Numbered from the stretch's first letter, positions 25,190 to 34,201 are shown. The stretch: 64,000 nucleotides of DNA from Pseudomonadota bacterium (GCA_023423975.1 JAFAEO010000053.1:62001-126000); one strand, 5' to 3'. Numbers and translations: made by a program. The notes: generated by a model from the sequence alone, not told the origin.

Positions 25190-26839
25190 ATGAACCCCAC
25201 AGCCTTGTTATTGGCAACTTTTATTCTGTCCATTGTCGGACTCTTTGCCTTTATATGGTCACTGAGAAAGGGCCTGTTTGAAGCGGAGTCCAGCGGTGCG
25301 CGCACTATTTTTTCGACCGGAGAAATCGGACATCCTGAAGAGCCATCAGTAGGGCCCGCTCAACAGAGCGCCCTGAATGAAGTGTCGCGGACCAATCTGG
25401 TCGCCGATGAAACAAAAACCTCTCAGGCTGAGTTGGCTGCCCGCGAGGCGGCCGACCGATCCAGCGCCTTGCCCGCCTTTGTGCTCATTGGCTGTTCGGT
25501 CGTCTGGCTGATTGTGGCCTCATTCGCAGGCCTCTTGGCTTCGCTCAAATTGCACTGGCCAGATCTGCTCACAGAGCAGGCCTGGCTCAGTTTCGGTCGC
25601 TTGCGCACCATGCATTTGAATGGCGTGGCGTACGGCTGGGCGCCCCTGGGGCTGCTGGGACTTGCTATCTGGATGCTGCCACGACTTTTGCGAACGCAAT
25701 TGCTGGGCGGACGTTTGGTCATTTTTGGTGCGCTGTTGTGGAATGCCGCGCTGATCGCAGGGATGGGTGGCTTGGCTATTGGCATTAACGCAGGCATGGA
25801 ATGGCTGGAGATCCCCTGGCAGATCGGCGTGCTGTTCGCCATAGGCGGCATGCTGGTTGGCTTGCCGATGGCCCTGATGCTGACGCGCCGTAAAGTGAAT
25901 CATCTGTACGTGTCTGTCTGGTATATGGGAGCCGCGCTGTTCTGGTTCCCAACGCTTTATATCGTGGCCAAGGTTCCTGGCGTGCACTTTGGTGTAGAGC
26001 AGGCCACGATGAACTGGTGGTATGGCCATAATGTATTGGGGCTGTTCTATACGCCGCTCTCGCTGGCAGCTGTTTACTATTTCCTGCCCAAGGTGATTGG
26101 CCGGCCGGTGCGTTCTTACAACCTGTCGTTGCTGGGATTCTGGACACTGGCCTTTTTCTATGGTCAGGTGGGGGCGCATCACCTGATTGGCGGCCCGATC
26201 CCTGAGTGGCTGATCACGCTGTCTATCGTGCAAAGCGTGATGATGATCATCCCGGTTCTGGCGTTTTCAATCAACCAGCACATGACGCTGAAAGGGCACT
26301 TTAGCGCCCTGCGCCATTCCCCGGTGCTGCGCTTTATTGTCTTTGGCGCCGTGATGTATACGCTAGCCTCGGTACAGGGTTCTTTCCAGGCATTGCGTAC
26401 GGTTAACGCCACGACGCATTTCACCCACTTTACGGTGGCGCATGCGCACATAGGCATGTACGGCTTTGTGTCGATGGTGATTTTCGGCGGGGTTTATTTT
26501 GTCATGCCACGCATTCTGAATACGGCCTGGCCCAAACCCAGTCTGATCGCCTGGCATTTCTGGCTCGTGGTAGCGGGGTTCGCAGTCTATATGATTACCT
26601 TGAGCATCGGCGGGGTATTGCAGGGCCTGGCTTTGCTGGATCCTGCCCGTGAATTCATGGAGTCGGTAGCTGTCACCATGCCATGGCTGCAGGGCAGGTC
26701 GATTGGCGGTGCGCTGATGACGCTGGGCCATCTGGTGTTTGCGCTACATGTCTTGCTGATCATCGTGCGTTCCGGCGCCTTTTCCCTGACCGAGCGTAAA
26801 ACGCCCGCTGCTGCTGCGGCTAACCCTTCACTGACATAA
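25190..26839 (+). CDS. cbb3-type (C-family) oxidase subunit I with fused CcoS-like N-terminus
   Basis: A 549-residue haem-copper oxidase subunit I. Residues about 92-530 are CcoN-like with all expected ligands: low-spin haem H142 (MHLNGVAYGW) and H420, haem b3 H418 (VAHAH), CuB H280 (WWYGHN) and H330/H331 (GAHHL), and the tyrosine of the C-family, Y324. Residues 1-48 form a separate membrane segment plus FIWSLRKGLFEAESSGARTIF, which resembles CcoS, a small protein needed for cbb3 assembly (its hallmark is a TM helix, then W-x-x-x-x-G-x-F-[DE]). A 40-residue polar linker joins them. It reduces O2 to water at the inner membrane. It leads an operon with c-type cytochromes and an SCO protein. Confidence 0.88.
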   Translation: MNPTALLLATFILSIVGLFAFIWSLRKGLFEAESSGARTIFSTGEIGHPEEPSVGPAQQSALNEVSRTNLVADETKTSQAELAAREAADRSSALPAFVLIGCSVVWLIVASFAGLLASLKLHWPDLLTEQAWLSFGRLRTMHLNGVAYGWAPLGLLGLAIWMLPRLLRTQLLGGRLVIFGALLWNAALIAGMGGLAIGINAGMEWLEIPWQIGVLFAIGGMLVGLPMALMLTRRKVNHLYVSVWYMGAALFWFPTLYIVAKVPGVHFGVEQATMNWWYGHNVLGLFYTPLSLAAVYYFLPKVIGRPVRSYNLSLLGFWTLAFFYGQVGAHHLIGGPIPEWLITLSIVQSVMMIIPVLAFSINQHMTLKGHFSALRHSPVLRFIVFGAVMYTLASVQGSFQALRTVNATTHFTHFTVAHAHIGMYGFVSMVIFGGVYFVMPRILNTAWPKPSLIAWHFWLVVAGFAVYMITLSIGGVLQGLALLDPAREFMESVAVTMPWLQGRSIGGALMTLGHLVFALHVLLIIVRSGAFSLTERKTPAAAAANPSLT

Positions 26840-26846
26840 ACGCGGT

Positions 26847-27491
26847 ATGGAAAACGAACTTAAACTACTTGTGGGTGCGATGGTGACGCTATCGCTGGCA
26901 ACCTCAGCCTTGGTCGTCGTGCCCTTTCTACAACTGAAGGATGAGCCGGCACCTGCCGAGCTCAAGCCTTATACCAGCCAGGAGTTGCGCGGACGCCAGC
27001 TGTATCGTGCGCACGCATGTATGGCCTGTCATACCCAGCAGCCCAGCACCACTGGTGCAGGTATCGCAGATGCCAGCCGTGGCTGGGGGCGTGCATCGGT
27101 AGCGGGCGATTATCACTATGATGACCCGCCGTTGCTAGGCACCATGCGTACTGGTCCTGACCTGTTCAATATCGGCGTGCGCCAGCCTAGCGTGGACTGG
27201 CATCTTGGCCATCTGTTTCAGCCGCGCGCCTATACGCCGGGCAGCAATATGCCCGCCTATCCGTTTATGTTCGAAGTCAGGAACGCTGATGATGTGGCCG
27301 ACGGCGAGAAAGTCGTGCATCTGCCATCCGGGACGGTTGAACCTGGCAAGGTCGTGGTCGCCAAACCAGAAGCGCTGGACCTGGTGGCATATCTGATCAG
27401 CCTGAAACGCACCTACCCCGTTCTGTCTACGGAACAGGCGAACGTATTGTCGCAATCGGGCGCAATGACAGAGAAGGAACAAGTGCAATGA
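26847..27491 (+). CDS. cbb3-type oxidase subunit II, membrane-anchored monohaem cytochrome c (CcoO-like)
   Basis: A 214-residue protein with one N-terminal membrane anchor (LKLLVGAMVTLSLATSALVVVPF) and a periplasmic cytochrome c domain with one haem site, CMACH (C58, C61, H62). The GPDLFNIG and SNMPAYPFMF segments match CcoO/FixO proteins; the Met of SNMP is the probable sixth haem ligand. It passes electrons to subunit I. It starts 8 bases after the subunit I stop and overlaps the next gene by four bases, so the complex is made from one transcript. Confidence 0.88.
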   Translation: MENELKLLVGAMVTLSLATSALVVVPFLQLKDEPAPAELKPYTSQELRGRQLYRAHACMACHTQQPSTTGAGIADASRGWGRASVAGDYHYDDPPLLGTMRTGPDLFNIGVRQPSVDWHLGHLFQPRAYTPGSNMPAYPFMFEVRNADDVADGEKVVHLPSGTVEPGKVVVAKPEALDLVAYLISLKRTYPVLSTEQANVLSQSGAMTEKEQVQ

Positions 27492-28096
27492 GCGTAAAGA
27501 AACAGACGCGCGCTTCCGAAAATGCGGATCCGCATGAGCTGAATAATCCCGTTCCGCGCGTGCTCCTGGGCGTTATTCTGGCCTTGGTGGTATGGGGCGT
27601 GTATTATATTTTTTCTGCAAATCCCAATAGTGTTGCGGGCCTGGGTGATAGGCGCGATCCCGCTACGCTGGTGGCAGCGGCACCGTCCGAGAACGGCGCC
27701 ATTGATGGCAAGCAGTTGTTCACGACCGCCTGCCAGTCGTGTCATCAGGCCAGCGGTCAGGGACTGACCGGGGTATTCCCGCCATTAGCGGGTGCTGAAT
27801 GGGTAACCGGCGATCCGGCTGTGCTGGTGCAGATCGTACTGCACGGGCTGAGCGGACCAATCAAGGTTGCGGGCGCGCAATATAACGGTATGATGCCGCC
27901 GTTTGGGGAACAGTTCAACGACGCGGAGCTGGCAGCTGTGCTCAGCTATATTCGCGATGCCTGGGGCAACGGTGCCTCTGCCATTGAGGTGGCAACCATC
28001 CGGAAAGCCCGCGAGGCGACCAAGGATAGAACCACGCCATGGGGCGGTGAAGCGGAACTGCGCAAGGCTGCCCTGACGTTCTCCGTATCTGATTGA
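27488..28096 (+). CDS. Membrane-anchored monohaem cytochrome c (reduced CcoP-like subunit)
   Basis: A 202-residue cytochrome with a cytoplasmic start, one membrane helix (VLLGVILALVVWGVYYIF, residues 25-42) and one class I cytochrome c domain: CQSCH at 82-86 and the Met ligand in YNGMMPPFG (135-136). A normal CcoP has two haem-c domains and about 300 residues, so this is a short monohaem version. The NPVPRVLLGVI beginning, with an HELNNPVPR motif, is CcoP-like. It overlaps the subunit II gene (ATGA). It probably takes electrons from a soluble cytochrome c or the bc1 complex. Confidence 0.85.
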   Translation: MSVKKQTRASENADPHELNNPVPRVLLGVILALVVWGVYYIFSANPNSVAGLGDRRDPATLVAAAPSENGAIDGKQLFTTACQSCHQASGQGLTGVFPPLAGAEWVTGDPAVLVQIVLHGLSGPIKVAGAQYNGMMPPFGEQFNDAELAAVLSYIRDAWGNGASAIEVATIRKAREATKDRTTPWGGEAELRKAALTFSVSD

Positions 28097-28098
28097 TC

Positions 28099-28740
28099 AT
28101 GAAGACGTCCGGGGTTCGTTCTGTTATTGCATTTGCCATCGTCGTGGTGCTCGGGCTGGCTGCGTTTTCGGCAGTTACGGCCGGTTTTGCGGCAGTCACC
28201 TCCGATGGGGTGAGACGCGTGCAACTTAAGCACAACCCCAGGGTGCTCCCAGATCTGCCTCTGATCGACGCTCGCGGCACAATGTTTTCATTGCGCGATT
28301 ATGGCGGTGCTTCGGATTATGTGACGTTTATCACACTTGTCTATCTGCAGTGTCAATCGGTCTGCCGTACCAGCATCGCCGGTCAATCGTGGATGCAGCA
28401 TGCGATCCAGGTCCGCGGGCTTGAGGGTCGGGTGCGATTGCTGACTTTAAGCTTTGATCCGGCAAACGATAGTCCGCAGGTCATGGCCGAGCATGCCAGG
28501 CGTATGGGCGGGGACGCCGACCTGTGGCGTTTTGCAACCTTGCGTGATACGGGCGATCTGAATCGTATGCTTGCACTATTCGATATCATCGTTCTGCCGG
28601 ATGGCCTGGGTGGCTATTCACATAACGCGGGCCTGTTTTTGATTAATGAGCGCGGTCAGCTTGCCAGGGCATATGATGTAGACCGTCCTGATCTGGCGCT
28701 GGCCGATTATTTGGCGCGCGCCAAAGGGAAGGGCGGATGA
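28099..28740 (+). CDS. SCO1/SenC-family copper chaperone
   Basis: A 213-residue membrane-tethered, thioredoxin-like periplasmic protein that delivers copper to, or reduces, the CuB/CuA centres of haem-copper oxidases. The copper motif is CQSVC (C85, C89), and the partner histidine lies in the GGYSHNAGLFLIN segment near the end. The N-terminal helix (VIAFAIVVVLGLAAFSAVTAGF) anchors it. I chose the ATG at 28099 rather than the in-frame TTG six bases earlier. It lies in the oxidase operon, which fits loading CuB of this oxidase, since no CuA subunit is present. Confidence 0.88.
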   Translation: MKTSGVRSVIAFAIVVVLGLAAFSAVTAGFAAVTSDGVRRVQLKHNPRVLPDLPLIDARGTMFSLRDYGGASDYVTFITLVYLQCQSVCRTSIAGQSWMQHAIQVRGLEGRVRLLTLSFDPANDSPQVMAEHARRMGGDADLWRFATLRDTGDLNRMLALFDIIVLPDGLGGYSHNAGLFLINERGQLARAYDVDRPDLALADYLARAKGKGG

Positions 28741-29321
28741 AACTGCTGTTCCCCGAAAAAACCACGTTACGGAAGTGGGCTCGTCACTGGGCGCTGCCTG
28801 GATTGTTGTGCGCGACCCTGGCACTATTTCAGCCGCGGCTTGAGCAGTCAATGGTTTTGCATATGGGGGTGGAGATTCCCTTGCTGTTTATCCTGGGTTG
28901 GCTGACGGCAAACGCCTGTGGGCCGGCGCTGGTGAAAAAACTCGCGCCATGGAATATGGCCGGGGTGCCCGGACCGACATTTGCGATCCTGGTGATCTCG
29001 CTCTGGATGGTGCCCGCGGCGCTTGATTATGCCGTATTGTCTGCGCCGGTTGCAATCGCTAAAGTTGCCAGTCTGCTGGCGGCCGGGATGGCGGCCGGAC
29101 TATCGTGGAAGCCGGCCGGATTCATAGTGCAGGCGTTTTTCACGATGAATGCGTTCTGGATGACATTTGTGGTTGGCCTGCTGTATCGCGAGGCGCCGCT
29201 GCAGCTGTGCAGCGTCTACCTGGAAGATGAGCAGGCCCGTGCCGGCGCGGCGGTCATGGCGTGGGCAATCCTGGCGTTGCTGCTTTGGGTGCCAGGCGTA
29301 CTTAGAAAACTTCGCGATTGA
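28737..29321 (+). CDS. Oxidase-operon membrane protein of unknown function
   Basis: A 194-residue inner-membrane protein with about five or six hydrophobic helices (for example LLCATLALFQP, IPLLFILGWLTANA, PTFAILVISLWMVP, VASLLAAGMAAGLSW, VMAWAILALLLWVPGVL). I do not recognise the family. A conserved-looking TANACGPALVKK and the HMGVEIPLLF segment resemble copper-handling membrane proteins that occur with cytochrome oxidases, but no metal motif is clear. Its ATG overlaps the SCO stop (ATGA) and it is the last gene of the operon, so an assembly or copper-supply role is likely (inference). Confidence 0.7.
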   Translation: MKLLFPEKTTLRKWARHWALPGLLCATLALFQPRLEQSMVLHMGVEIPLLFILGWLTANACGPALVKKLAPWNMAGVPGPTFAILVISLWMVPAALDYAVLSAPVAIAKVASLLAAGMAAGLSWKPAGFIVQAFFTMNAFWMTFVVGLLYREAPLQLCSVYLEDEQARAGAAVMAWAILALLLWVPGVLRKLRD

Positions 29322-29418
29322 GCGTCTGCGCATCAAGACGCTACAACTGTGTTGTTCAGATACATCGCCTTGAACGTCGACGGCCCCCGGTTGAAGCGTG
29401 ATGGGTCCGAATATCTGT

Positions 29419-29919
29419 TTAGTCGGAATTTATTCCACCGATTGGCGGCTCATCGTCCAGGGCGTCGGCAAATTTTCGCATTGATTTGACGAACGCATCA
29501 AGCTCGTCTTTACTCCAGTCCTTGAAGATTGCATTGGCCATGCGTTCACGCGCAGCATCGATGTGATCAGTCATTGCCTTGCCCTTTGCTGATATGACTG
29601 CCTCGCGTACCCGTCGATCCATGGGGTTTGCCTGACGCTTGACCAGATCCAGGCTTTCGAGCCTGGCTACCTGGCGGCTGATCGTGGTGTAATCTCGCCC
29701 TGAGCGATCGGCCAGCTCCACCACGCCAATCGGCCCCAGCCGCTCAATCATCACGAGTGCGGAAAACAACGCCCGATCAAGCCGGATTCCGGCATCCTGG
29801 ATCATCTTTTCATCGTTCCGCGGACGGTTCAGCGCACTAAGGATGCTGATCAATGACCCATGAAGGGATTTCATTTGTTCTGATATATGTGTATCTTGCA
29901 CATTTTTTCTAAATGACAT
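29419..29919 (-). CDS. MarR-family transcriptional regulator
   Basis: A 166-residue winged-helix regulator. AGGAG 8 bases upstream supports the ATG at 29919 over the longer TTG form. The HTH and wing are visible: IGVVELADRSGRDYTTISRQVARLESLDLVKRQANPMDRRVREAVIS (about residues 59-105), between N- and C-terminal dimerisation helices. It is divergent from a flavin monooxygenase gene, and two near-identical 17-base half-sites lie in the shared promoter. It most likely represses the monooxygenase until an aromatic or antibiotic-like ligand is bound. Confidence 0.92.
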   Translation of the reverse strand: MSFRKNVQDTHISEQMKSLHGSLISILSALNRPRNDEKMIQDAGIRLDRALFSALVMIERLGPIGVVELADRSGRDYTTISRQVARLESLDLVKRQANPMDRRVREAVISAKGKAMTDHIDAARERMANAIFKDWSKDELDAFVKSMRKFADALDDEPPIGGINSD

Positions 29920-29953
29920 AATATAGCTCCTGTTAAGTGCATAATACACATAT
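29885..29953. promoter_or_regulatory. Pair of inverted 17-bp sites, probable MarR operator
   Basis: atatgtgtatcttgcac (29885-29901) recurs in inverted orientation as gtgcataatacacatat (29937-29953) with 15 of 17 matches. The copies flank the start codon of the MarR gene and end 11 bases before the start of the monooxygenase gene. Binding to both would block both promoters. Confidence 0.7.
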
Positions 29954-29963
29954 TGGGGCAATC

Positions 29964-31493
29964 ATGACAAGTCAATCGACTACAGATGTATTAATTTGCG
30001 GAGCAGGCACAGCGGGTCTGACGCTGGCCATCGATCTTGCCCGCCGCGGCGTTTCTTTCCGACTGATCGAAAAACAGGCGAGGCCATTCCCCGGCTCCCG
30101 CGGCAAAGGCATACAACCCAGGACCCAGGAAGTGTTCGAGGATCTGGGCATTCTGGACAAAGTCGTGGCCCGTGGCGGCTTCTATCCCCGGCAGCGCTGC
30201 TATCGCGACGATGGCAGCTATGTTGAAACTACGCTATCGGAACCCGATGATGCATCACCGGCAGAACCGTATCAGTTGCCGCTTATGCTCCCGCAGTTTC
30301 TGACTGAGCAAATCATGCGTGAGCGCCTGAACGAACTCGGCTATCAGGTGGAGTTCGGCTGCGAGTTGCTCGGCTTTGAACAAGACGCCGATGGCGTCAC
30401 GGTAACGCTATTGGGACCAACTGGCCCGCAGACTGTTCGCGCTCGCTACCTCGTGGGTGCCGACGGCGGACGCAGTTTCGTTAGGAAAACACTTGGCGTA
30501 GACTTTCCCGGCAGGACGCTGGGCGTGCATGCAATCGTGGCCGATGTGGTGCTGACCGGTCTGGATCGGGATGCCTGGCACCAGTTTAATGACGGCGATA
30601 TGCAGCGGATGGTTGCCATCTGCCCGCTGGCCGGCACGGAGCTTTTCCAGATTCAGGCACCGGTCCCGCCGAATAAACAGGCGGACCTGTCTGCCCAGGG
30701 GCTGACCACGTTGGTCGCCAGGCGAACGGGCCTAGCAGATATCATTGTGAATGATGTGTCCTGGGCTTCCGATTACCAGATGAGTGCGCGGCTGGCAGAA
30801 CGCTATCGTGTGGAGCGGGTATGTCTGGTCGGCGATGCCGCTCATGTACATCCGCCCACCGGCGGCCAAGGGCTGAATACCAGTGTGCAGGATGCCTACA
30901 ACCTGGGCTGGAAGCTGACGGCCGTGCTGCGAGGAGCGCCAGACAACCTGCTGGACAGCTACGAGACGGAGCGCCGTCCGGTGGCTGAATCTGTGCTTGG
31001 TCTGTCAACGCGGCTCCTGAAGAATCAGAAGGCAGGTGGCATGCGCCGCGGCCGTGAGACGCGCCAGCTGGACATCGGTTACATGGACTCGCCGCTGGCA
31101 ATCGAACTGCCGCAACGCAAAAGCGGTATCCGGGCGGGGGAGCGTGCGCCGGATGCGCCGATTCGTGGTGCAGCCGGCCAGACATCACGATTGTTCCAAC
31201 TGTTCAAAGGCGGGCATTGGACGTTGCTGCTCCAGACAGAGCAGCAGACGCCGGGGGTACAGGAGATGGTAGAGCCAAGAGCCGGACTGCATGTTCACAC
31301 GATCAGCCCGAAGGGCGACGTGATCGATGCCTGGGGGCACATCCATGACGCTTATGGACTGACGTCTGGTGAGTGTGTGCTGATCCGTCCCGACGGATAT
31401 GTGGGGGCGATCGTTGCAGCAGACAGACTCCATGAACTTGATGACTATCTGGATCGCATAGGCGTGGGGCAATGTGCTGCAGCGACGATATAA
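29964..31493 (+). CDS. FAD-dependent aromatic monooxygenase (PHBH-like, MhpA/TetX group)
   Basis: A 509-residue class A flavin monooxygenase. It shows the FAD GxGxxG motif (CGAGTAGLTLAIDLARRG), the DG motif (YLVGADGGRSFVRKTLG) and the GD motif (RVCLVGDAAHVHPPTGGQGLNTSVQDAYNLGWKL). A thioredoxin-like C-terminal domain (about 400-505, GERAPDAPI, LLQ...) is typical of phenol hydroxylase, MhpA and rifampicin or tetracycline monooxygenases. The enzyme hydroxylates an aromatic or polyketide-like substrate with NAD(P)H and O2. The ATG at 29964 is preferred to an upstream GTG. It is controlled by the divergent MarR gene. No ring-cleavage gene is adjacent, so detoxification is as likely as catabolism. 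Confidence 0.88.
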   Translation: MTSQSTTDVLICGAGTAGLTLAIDLARRGVSFRLIEKQARPFPGSRGKGIQPRTQEVFEDLGILDKVVARGGFYPRQRCYRDDGSYVETTLSEPDDASPAEPYQLPLMLPQFLTEQIMRERLNELGYQVEFGCELLGFEQDADGVTVTLLGPTGPQTVRARYLVGADGGRSFVRKTLGVDFPGRTLGVHAIVADVVLTGLDRDAWHQFNDGDMQRMVAICPLAGTELFQIQAPVPPNKQADLSAQGLTTLVARRTGLADIIVNDVSWASDYQMSARLAERYRVERVCLVGDAAHVHPPTGGQGLNTSVQDAYNLGWKLTAVLRGAPDNLLDSYETERRPVAESVLGLSTRLLKNQKAGGMRRGRETRQLDIGYMDSPLAIELPQRKSGIRAGERAPDAPIRGAAGQTSRLFQLFKGGHWTLLLQTEQQTPGVQEMVEPRAGLHVHTISPKGDVIDAWGHIHDAYGLTSGECVLIRPDGYVGAIVAADRLHELDDYLDRIGVGQCAAATI

Positions 31494-31589
31494 ATGAGCC
31501 TTTTATCACAAGCGTGGCAGGGGACAGGCCGGAGCGAAGTCGATTGTTGTTCGTCTCCCGAGGGGCTCCGTCCTGAGTCGTATGAACAA

Positions 31590-33233
31590 TTATGAAATTG
31601 ATGCTGGGACGTCACGAATTTGGTCTTCCAGCGAACGGGCAATATGCAATTGATCGTTCAATAAAAAATCAATATCGTCATTGGTCGTCAGCGGATTGAG
31701 CAACACGGCCCGCAGCAATGTGAGGCCCTGATTGTTATATTGATTGATCGGGCGGAATGTTCTGGAGACAAAACTGTCTCCTTTCTGCCGCTGCCATTTT
31801 TGCAGCGAAGTATTGAAGCGATTGATGTGAAGATTGTCCAGATCGTCAATTGTTTTATTCCGGTACTTTTCCGGTATATATCGGTACGTGAGAATATTCA
31901 TGGCTGGCGCGGCAATCAATTCAAATTCGGGGCGCGTCGTTATTGCCTGAGCCATGTAGCGGGCACGCTGCAGGCTCTTTGAGAAAAGCTCGTCGTAGCC
32001 GTTTTTTCCGATAATATGCAATGCCGCGTGCAAATACAGGGCGGTAGCGGGGCGCGTGCCTTCCAGGGTAAACCGTCCCTGGTCAAACGATGTGGTACGA
32101 ACAGCATAGGGTGCATGATGCATGGTCAGTTGGGAGAGGGCAGGATCACGAAAAAAGAGCATGCCGCAACCCAAGGGCAGCATCAATTGTTTATGACCAT
32201 CAATAGTGACGGTATCGGCATGCGCGACTCCGTCCAGCAGATGCCGATTGCTTTCGCTCAGTATTAAGCCACCGCCCCAGGCAGCGTCTACATGAACATG
32301 CGCACCAATTTCCTTGCCAATGTCACATATTTTTGCGATTGCATCGATACTGCCGTAATCAGTTGTTCCTGCAATGGCAACCAGGCAGACAATTTTTCTG
32401 CCTGCCTGTCGGTATTTTTCAACGGCATCGCTCAACGCGCCCAGGTCAATTTGAAAGAGATTATTGACGGGCACCTTATGCAGCTCTGCGCCCAGCAACT
32501 GCGCGCCTTTGTCAAAGGAATAGTGCATCAACTCTGAGCCGATGATGACAGGTCGTTCGGCGGGCGCAGATGCCGTTGTTGGTTCGGATGTTTGCGCTGT
32601 ATCCGCCAGACGCAATGCAGTCCAAAGCGCGCAAATATTTGCGAGTGTTCCTCCGCTGGTAAAGATGCCCAGTGCAGAAGATGCGGTTTGTAAATGCTCT
32701 TCGTAGAATTGTCTGTCTGCATGAAAGATCTCCCGGTGCAGCATGCCAATGACCTGGCGCTCCAGGAATGCCATCCCGCGGCTCGTTTCCATTTTGACAA
32801 CGTTCTGATTCAGCGTTTGGACCAGCCGTCCGATTTCAGGCAGAAACTGCGGAACCGGCGAGGTCATATGCCCCAGATATCGTGGTGAAGCCAGATGCGA
32901 GCAATGAGGCAATACCTCGCTGTCAAGCATATCAATATAAGCCTCGGCGGACTTTCCCTGCGCTGGTGCATCAAATTGCATGAACTTGCTACGAATGTCG
33001 TCGATGTGCAGGTCAGTGGAGGCATCGGTTGATGTGAAGAATTTCCTGCAACTGTCGTCGACTCTATTGCGCAGGTTCGTTGTATTGGAGTTGAAAAGAG
33101 CGTCGATCAGCGTGTGCGAGGTATTTGCCTCTTGGACGCCATCAATTGGGCTATCGACGTCGTCGTTCAAAATTAGATCCATCTTGATTTTCTCGATATT
33201 CATTGTCTTTGGCGTGGATTTTAATGTACTCAT
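31590..33233 (-). CDS. PLP-dependent group II decarboxylase, PanP-like aspartate 1-decarboxylase
   Basis: A 547-residue pyridoxal-phosphate decarboxylase. The PLP lysine is K348 in TIDGHKQLMLP, the aspartate pairing with the pyridine nitrogen is D316 in VHVDAAWGG, and the phosphate-binding loop is FTSGGTLANICALW. The N-terminal HMTSPVPQFLPEIGRLVQ, LNQNVVKMETS and LERQVIGMLHR segments resemble PanP, the PLP-type aspartate decarboxylase that makes beta-alanine in bacteria lacking pyruvoyl PanD; glutamate or diaminobutyrate decarboxylase is the alternative. I chose the ATG at 33233; ATG 33203 is possible. It stands alone in its operon. Beta-alanine could serve pantothenate synthesis. Confidence 0.82.
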   Translation of the reverse strand: MSTLKSTPKTMNIEKIKMDLILNDDVDSPIDGVQEANTSHTLIDALFNSNTTNLRNRVDDSCRKFFTSTDASTDLHIDDIRSKFMQFDAPAQGKSAEAYIDMLDSEVLPHCSHLASPRYLGHMTSPVPQFLPEIGRLVQTLNQNVVKMETSRGMAFLERQVIGMLHREIFHADRQFYEEHLQTASSALGIFTSGGTLANICALWTALRLADTAQTSEPTTASAPAERPVIIGSELMHYSFDKGAQLLGAELHKVPVNNLFQIDLGALSDAVEKYRQAGRKIVCLVAIAGTTDYGSIDAIAKICDIGKEIGAHVHVDAAWGGGLILSESNRHLLDGVAHADTVTIDGHKQLMLPLGCGMLFFRDPALSQLTMHHAPYAVRTTSFDQGRFTLEGTRPATALYLHAALHIIGKNGYDELFSKSLQRARYMAQAITTRPEFELIAAPAMNILTYRYIPEKYRNKTIDDLDNLHINRFNTSLQKWQRQKGDSFVSRTFRPINQYNNQGLTLLRAVLLNPLTTNDDIDFLLNDQLHIARSLEDQIRDVPASIS

Positions 33234-33607
33234 TCGGCCACGTGAATGATTTGAGCGGTTTTTGCGTTTATTTCGTGCCGTACCAGCTGTTACGGTGACT
33301 CCCCATGGGCAACAAGCGATGGGCAAGGCATTTTCCCTGAAGACAGTCGGTCTTTTCTAGAAAAATCAGGCGCATAGTCGCAACGGGACGTAAAGGCGCG
33401 GCGATCCGGTGTGTTGCTTGCCTTTGCGTTACTTGAAATTAGTAGTATGAGTATGTAGGTATTGTGATGCAATTGCCAACAAAGAGTCCGAAAGCCATCG
33501 TTTGAAGCGGGCGGTGTCGGAAAACGTTGATATAGCGTTGCGATTCCAGCCAGACTTTTCCCAGGCAATATCGGTTTTGGACGTCGCTGTTGGTTGGCAA
33601 TGTGGCT
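33234..33607. other. Intergenic region, no gene seen
   Basis: About 370 bases between two minus-strand genes. Only chance reading frames are present, and I see no strong hairpin or repeat. It must hold the promoter of the decarboxylase gene. Confidence 0.5.
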
Positions 33608-34201
33608 TCAATTTTTCAAGCGGAAGCTGGATACATAGTTGTCGCACATCAGGCGGGCCGTTTTTTCGGCCTTGACCGGATAATCGCACATGACGTTAAA
33701 TACGCTACCAGCCGTCTTCGATAGTCGCATGACAATTGCGCGAGACGTGCCTTCGAAGGCCGTACGCGCCACCTCTTCAGGTCCTTCCTGCTTTACGCTG
33801 ATCGCAGGCGCCGTCGCACCCAGGGTGGCTGCCGTGCGTGTAATAAAATCGCGCAAATTCATGTCTTTTTGTCTTGCAGTACGTATGGTCTCAATCGTGC
33901 CAAACTCCATGTCATCGACGCTTCTGCTGCCAATGCCGTGCATCGTCAATGTGCCGATGTTTGGATCTTCTGTTGTTATTGTGTAGTCGTTAAAAGGCAA
34001 TGGCGATTTTACCGAGAAGTGACCCTTGGTCGATTCTGCCGGATACAGGCCATCCGCGTCTTTTTGCTGAACCATTTCGCGGTGCATTTCCAGTTTTGGG
34101 TCCGCTGCATACGTGTAGAGCGGGTATCCGCCCATGAGGATGTAGACCAATGCGGTGGTTAATCGCCGGTTTGCGATGTTAAGGGGAGAGCATGGGATCA
34201 T
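33608..34201 (-). CDS. Exported protein of unknown function
   Basis: A 197-residue protein starting at an ATG with AAGGA upstream. A hydrophobic segment (TTALVYILMGGYPLYTYAADP, about residues 14-34) looks like a signal peptide after a basic stretch (NIANRRL). The mature part is mixed alpha/beta with the segments GHFSVKSPLPFNDYTI, MEFGTIETIRTARQKDMNLRDFI and GSVFNVMCDYPVKAEKTARLMCDNYVSSF; two cysteines near the end could form a disulfide. The FSVKSPLPFNDY and RLMCDNYVSSFRL pattern is that of small periplasmic proteins of unknown function. It begins 37 bases after the stop of the Bug gene and probably shares its transcript. No function is assigned. Confidence 0.7.
   Translation of the reverse strand: MIPCSPLNIANRRLTTALVYILMGGYPLYTYAADPKLEMHREMVQQKDADGLYPAESTKGHFSVKSPLPFNDYTITTEDPNIGTLTMHGIGSRSVDDMEFGTIETIRTARQKDMNLRDFITRTAATLGATAPAISVKQEGPEEVARTAFEGTSRAIVMRLSKTAGSVFNVMCDYPVKAEKTARLMCDNYVSSFRLKN

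Noticed and set aside
25520..26233. Minus-strand open frame of 237 codons inside the oxidase subunit I gene
   Set aside because: His/Gln-rich shadow of a strongly conserved oxidase gene.
25190..26839. Subunit I as a nitric oxide reductase (NorB)
   Set aside because: The WWYGHN and GAHHL motifs and the C-family tyrosine are those of CcoN; the NorB glutamates around FeB are not seen.
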